Source: UBA2632 sp964452155
Lineage (GTDB): Bacteria; Bacteroidota; Bacteroidia; Bacteroidales; Dysgonomonadaceae
NCBI GenBank assembly: GCA_964452155.1
Contig: CAYVLC010000051.1
Span: 1 to 17,597 of the forward strand
Direction: 5' to 3'
Length of the DNA: 17,597 nt
Shown here: positions 15,083-17,597 of the stretch, piece by piece
How the letters are laid out: every line of letters begins with the position of its first letter
How positions within the stretch are numbered: position 1 is the first letter of the stretch
Program-made: the position numbers and the translations under genes
The notes under the pieces: generated by a model
What the model was told of the DNA's origin: nothing
Database searches by the model: none
What the model saw: the letters and a program-made list of their open reading frames with translations, nothing else

Positions 15083-15121
15083 TAAATAGCCCTGACGGAC
15101 TAAATCCATCGGGGCTATTTA
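15083..15121. other. Strong stem-loop (13-pair stem) without a T-run
   Basis: The arms TAAATAGCCCTGA (15083-15095) and TCGGGGCTATTTA (15109-15121) pair with a single G-T wobble. The inner GG and CC can pair further around a loop of seven bases. It lies about 195 bases beyond the DUF2461 stop and upstream of the Rrf2 promoter. The GC-rich core looks like a terminator hairpin, but the 3' side on either strand is ATTTA, not a T-tract, so the role may be transcript end protection, insulation or an RNA structure. Confidence 0.5.
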
Positions 15122-15315
15122 AACTATATACAAAAAAAGAATGCCAACCAGGGCAGCTCTCTCTAATCAATCAAGGGCTGAAACTTCTGAGCCTTGCCAT
15201 TTGCAATAAATAAAGTGTTTTGTTCTATCCAATTGTGCAAACAGTTGGGTCGGTTTAGTTTCCTACCCCCCCTTTTTAGAATGCATAGATTCACTTGAGA
15301 GAATTTTCAATTGGC

Positions 15316-15981
15316 CTACAAAGAAGCATTCAAAAACCTAACCATTGGGTGCACCCCTTTGTATGCATTGAGCACGCTTGACACAGCTTTTGCCGAAGTG
15401 AGTTCATTGTTGCTCAAGGTGCGAATGGTATGATAGCCCTTCATGCGCAAATATTCTATTGCCTGGCTATCTTTGTCAAAGCCTCTAGGAGCAGTTTTCA
15501 GAAGAGAAGAAGCCTCTACTCCATTTGGGAACATCTTCAAAAAAGAGGGTGCACTTATGAGCTCTTGCCACTCGGCAAGATTGAATTCGATTTCTTTTCT
15601 AAATTTATTTAGCACTGCAGTGGGTGGCATATATGCACCACCACCTACAAAAGAATTATTGGGTTCTAGAAACATATAGTAGCTAGCTGCTTCAGATTTA
15701 TAGCCGCCAGGATTGAACAACACAAAGAAGTGTGTCTTATAGGGTGTTTTATTCACAGAGAACCGAATGTCTCTATTAATTCGTTTTATACATTTGTGAG
15801 GCTCCAGATATTGCGATTGTATGCTGGTATCTATTATAGATAAACCCTGTATTATTTGTGATACAAATGAGATTACATCGGCCCTCGCTTCGCGATACTC
15901 CTCTTCATTTGCTTTGAACCATTCTGAGGTGTTGTTGTCTCTCAATTTTTCTAAAAATGCAAAAGTGCTGTTCTGAATCAT
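15316..15981 (-). CDS. DUF2461 family protein
   Basis: This is a 221-residue cytoplasmic protein without signal peptide or membrane segment. It has the DUF2461 layout: an N-terminal FLEKLRDNNTSEWFKANEEEYREAR helix pair at about 9-33, the highly conserved RINRDIRFSVNKTPYKTHFFV block at about 67-87, an aromatic/Gly stretch (FVGGGAYMPP), and C-terminal PRGFDKDSQAIEYLRMKGYH. The family is widespread in Bacteroidota and Proteobacteria and its molecular function is not established. The ATG at 15979-15981 places the N-terminus where relatives begin. It is a single-gene unit: the long gap upstream holds two possible -7 elements (16183-16190 and 16174-16181) that would give a leader of nearly 200 bases. 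Confidence 0.88.
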   Translation of the reverse strand: MIQNSTFAFLEKLRDNNTSEWFKANEEEYREARADVISFVSQIIQGLSIIDTSIQSQYLEPHKCIKRINRDIRFSVNKTPYKTHFFVLFNPGGYKSEAASYYMFLEPNNSFVGGGAYMPPTAVLNKFRKEIEFNLAEWQELISAPSFLKMFPNGVEASSLLKTAPRGFDKDSQAIEYLRMKGYHTIRTLSNNELTSAKAVSSVLNAYKGVHPMVRFLNASL

Positions 15982-16406
15982 GCTTAATTTCTATAATTAT
16001 ATCAATTGATTTTTTTGTAATAATATGTAAAACCTAGTTGAATTATTTTTTTGCAATTGCTCAACCCTAGTCTCAAAATCTATAACACGCCCAACGACTG
16101 TAATGTTGTTGAAGCAGATGTTTTAAAAGTATAAACAAATATATCCATTTTACGCTACCAATCCTATGAGCCACAAATATAGCAAAGATATTTATTATCT
16201 GTAAATGAAGTAGTTTATGGTTTACAAGGGAATACTATCTTGTGTGCATTTTGAACTCATACTACACACAATGTGTTATACTTAAGTGGAGACGCAAAAC
16301 TAAAAAAAACTTATAGTTGATTTGATATTCCGTAATTTTGTATATGTTTACACACTAATTCATAGACAACACATAAATAGAAAATAATAAATAACACAAT
16401 TGCATT
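15982..16406. other. Divergent intergenic region, AT-rich, no secure gene
   Basis: This 425-base gap separates the DUF2461 gene (leftward) from the DUF2807 gene (rightward). On the minus strand TATCTTTG (16183-16190) and TATATTTG (16174-16181) both match TAnnTTTG. Downstream of them is an ATG frame of only 22 residues (MDIFVYTFKTSASTTLQSLG and two more), followed in another frame by about 30 codons ending near 15992. This could be a decayed small gene or chance. A short dyad ACACA-A-TGTGT lies at 16266-16276. Confidence 0.5.
16333..16340 (+). promoter_or_regulatory. Promoter -7 element for the DUF2807 gene
   Basis: TAATTTTG matches TAnnTTTG exactly and lies 66 bases before the ATG at 16407, implying a leader of about 60 bases. 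Upstream GTTG and TTTG at 16316-16324 are closer than the usual -33 spacing, so only the -7 half is well supported. Confidence 0.45.
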
Positions 16407-17234
16407 ATGAAAAAGATTACACTAATCCTTCTGTTATCCATCGTTAGCATGGCTTCATTCTCTCAGAAAAAAGAAAAGATAAAGGGCGACAAAAATGTTG
16501 CAACCTTAAGCAAAAGTTTCGATAAAGCATTTACAGCCGTTGAAATATCTGATGATCTGAAAGTGAAATTGACAAATAGCTTAATAAATGGCTACACCCT
16601 CACTGCAGATAACAATTTGCACGATGTAATTATGTTTGAGGTAATTGAGGGGAAACTAAAAATATATACCACAAGCAACATTGTGAGTAGCAAAAAACTA
16701 GAGATAACACTCAACTTAAACAACCTTGAGTACATTTACCTAAAAGATGATGCAGAACTGAAAGGCGACAAAGTTTTTGAAAGTAGTGCTATCACTATCG
16801 ACGCTCAAAACTCAAGCAAGTTCGATCTGGAGTTGAAATCTAAACAAGCCACCATCACTCTGCAAAGTGGTGCAAAGGGAAAGCTAAAGCTTCGTGGAGA
16901 TAATCTTGCAATAACCATGAGCGACAAAGCCAATTTGGATGCAGATATAAATACAAAAGAGACCAGTGCCTCCTTAACAAACTCGGTAAAACTCAGATTG
17001 GACGGAAGCTCAGATAAGGCTTCATTTACTATAACAGACTCATCGGAGCTAGATGCAAAACGCCTGAAAATATCTACGGCAGAGGTAAACACTACAAAAA
17101 GCTCAGAGTTGCACATAGATGCACGAAAAGACCTATCTATTCAAGCAAAAGACAAAAGCAAGATATTTGTATATAGTGAACCAAAAATTGAACTTAAAAA
17201 GTTTGCTGACAAGGTAGAATTAATTAAGAGATAA
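16407..17234 (+). CDS. Exported DUF2807 (GIN domain) protein
   Basis: This is a 275-residue protein with a classical signal peptide (MKKITLILLLSIVSMASFSQ, likely cut near residue 20). The mature part begins KIKGDKNVATLSKSFDKAFTAVEISDDLKVKL, the usual entry of the DUF2807 'putative auto-transporter adhesin head GIN' domain. It is followed by regularly spaced short beta-strands rich in Ser, Lys, Asp and Leu (such as SKFDLELKSKQATITLQSG and KLRLDGSSDKASFTITDSSEL), which predict a right-handed beta-helix. It has no cysteine and no C-terminal sorting domain, so periplasmic or surface location is inferred only from the signal. Function in Bacteroidota is unproven despite the adhesin name. The DsrE-like gene starts 28 bases after its stop and may be co-transcribed. 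Confidence 0.85.
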   Translation: MKKITLILLLSIVSMASFSQKKEKIKGDKNVATLSKSFDKAFTAVEISDDLKVKLTNSLINGYTLTADNNLHDVIMFEVIEGKLKIYTTSNIVSSKKLEITLNLNNLEYIYLKDDAELKGDKVFESSAITIDAQNSSKFDLELKSKQATITLQSGAKGKLKLRGDNLAITMSDKANLDADINTKETSASLTNSVKLRLDGSSDKASFTITDSSELDAKRLKISTAEVNTTKSSELHIDARKDLSIQAKDKSKIFVYSEPKIELKKFADKVELIKR

Positions 17235-17262
17235 TCATATAAAAAGTCTATCCTCAATAACA

Positions 17263-17597
17263 ATGAAAATACTCATCATCTTCAACAGAGAACCTTACGA
17301 CAACACCGATGTAACATGGAACGGCCTCAGACTAGCCGAAACATTGAGGGCTAGTGGAAACGAAGTGAGAATCTTTTTGATGAACGACTCGGTTGACATG
17401 GCAAGAGATGTTTGCAAACCTCCAGCCAACTACGATCAAGACCTAGGCCAGATGCTAAAAGATTTGATTGCCAACAATGTGCAAGTAAAAGTATGTGGCA
17501 CGTGTATGGCTCGATGTGGAATTTACAAAAACCACCCCTACTTTGAGGGTGCTCAGAAATCTACTATGACCCATTTGGCCGAGTGGGTTGTAGATAG
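17263..17597 (+). CDS. DsrE-family protein (3' end beyond the window)
   Basis: An ATG at 17263 opens a frame of 111 codons that is still open at the window edge. Proteins of this family are about 115-120 residues, so most of it is here. It begins MKILIIFNREPYDNTDVTWN, then GLRLAETLRASGNEVRIFLMNDSVDMA, the alternating beta-alpha pattern of DsrE/YchN-like folds, and has a cysteine-rich segment VCGTCMARCGIY at about 83-94. DsrE-like proteins handle sulfur relay or unknown small-molecule chemistry as oligomers in the cytoplasm. The CGTC motif suggests thiol chemistry but not a specific pathway, and no dsr or tus partner is visible. It sits 28 bases after the DUF2807 gene on the same strand. Confidence 0.82.
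   Translation, partial: MKILIIFNREPYDNTDVTWNGLRLAETLRASGNEVRIFLMNDSVDMARDVCKPPANYDQDLGQMLKDLIANNVQVKVCGTCMARCGIYKNHPYFEGAQKSTMTHLAEWVVD

Larger units (their letters stand above)
14979..15315. other. Intergenic region: promoter, operator and hairpin, otherwise no gene seen
   Basis: The part next to the Rrf2 gene holds the -7 element, the inverted repeat and the hairpin described separately. The rest, about 15122-15315, has no convincing coding frame on either strand. It contains a C7 run at 15266-15272 followed by five T's, and some GC-richer patches (around 15150-15200) that could be remnants of a lost gene, but I recognise no family in them. Confidence 0.6.

Noticed and set aside
15122..15315. 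Remnant of an insertion sequence between the hairpin and the DUF2461 gene
   Set aside because: I found no terminal inverted repeats, target duplication or transposase-like translation, so there is only base-composition unevenness.

Overview
The window reads as chromosomal DNA from a member of the Bacteroidota. The evidence is a low GC content, A-rich sequence before start codons instead of clear Shine-Dalgarno sites, several exact copies of the Bacteroidota -7 promoter element TAnnTTTG, and protein families typical of the group (an ABC-F protein close to those of Bacteroidia, DUF1080, DUF2807 and DUF2461 proteins, and a TolB-like PD40 protein). The DUF438 and hemerythrin-type stress proteins suggest a bacterium that meets low oxygen or nitric oxide. 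I see no tRNA, rRNA, CRISPR array, insertion sequence or phage gene.

Layout. At 1-51 lies only the start of a leftward gene. At 297-4811 are an exported PD40 beta-propeller protein (+), a DUF1080 lipoprotein (-), an ABC-F ATPase (+) and a PlsC-like acyltransferase (+). At 4829-5959 is DNA polymerase IV (-), starting at a GTG. At 6089-7015 is a secreted lipoprotein made of two ecotin domains in tandem, followed by a strong two-way terminator at 7073-7111.

From 14978 leftwards to 7148 there is one long run of minus-strand genes with short gaps. In transcription order these are an Rrf2/NsrR-like Fe-S regulator, a DUF438/PAS protein, the di-iron Fe-S repair protein RIC (YtfE/ScdA), an FNR-type flavoprotein reductase, aconitase AcnA, an AhpD-like CxxC protein, a DUF488 protein, and a YeaO-type DUF488 gene broken by one extra A in an A8 tract. 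The cluster makes sense as a nitrosative or oxidative stress set: a likely cluster-bearing sensor, a hemerythrin-like repair protein, a possible electron donor and aconitase, a classic NO-sensitive Fe-S enzyme. Two perfect inverted repeats mark likely control points. One covers the -33 region of the regulator's own promoter and the other lies just before ric.

Beyond 15316 are a DUF2461 protein (-), a 425-base gene-poor gap, an exported DUF2807 protein (+) and a DsrE-like gene cut by the window end.

The items most worth a second look are the double ecotin with two different predicted P1 residues (Met and Arg), the RIC-reductase-aconitase gene order with its palindromes, and the A8 frameshift.
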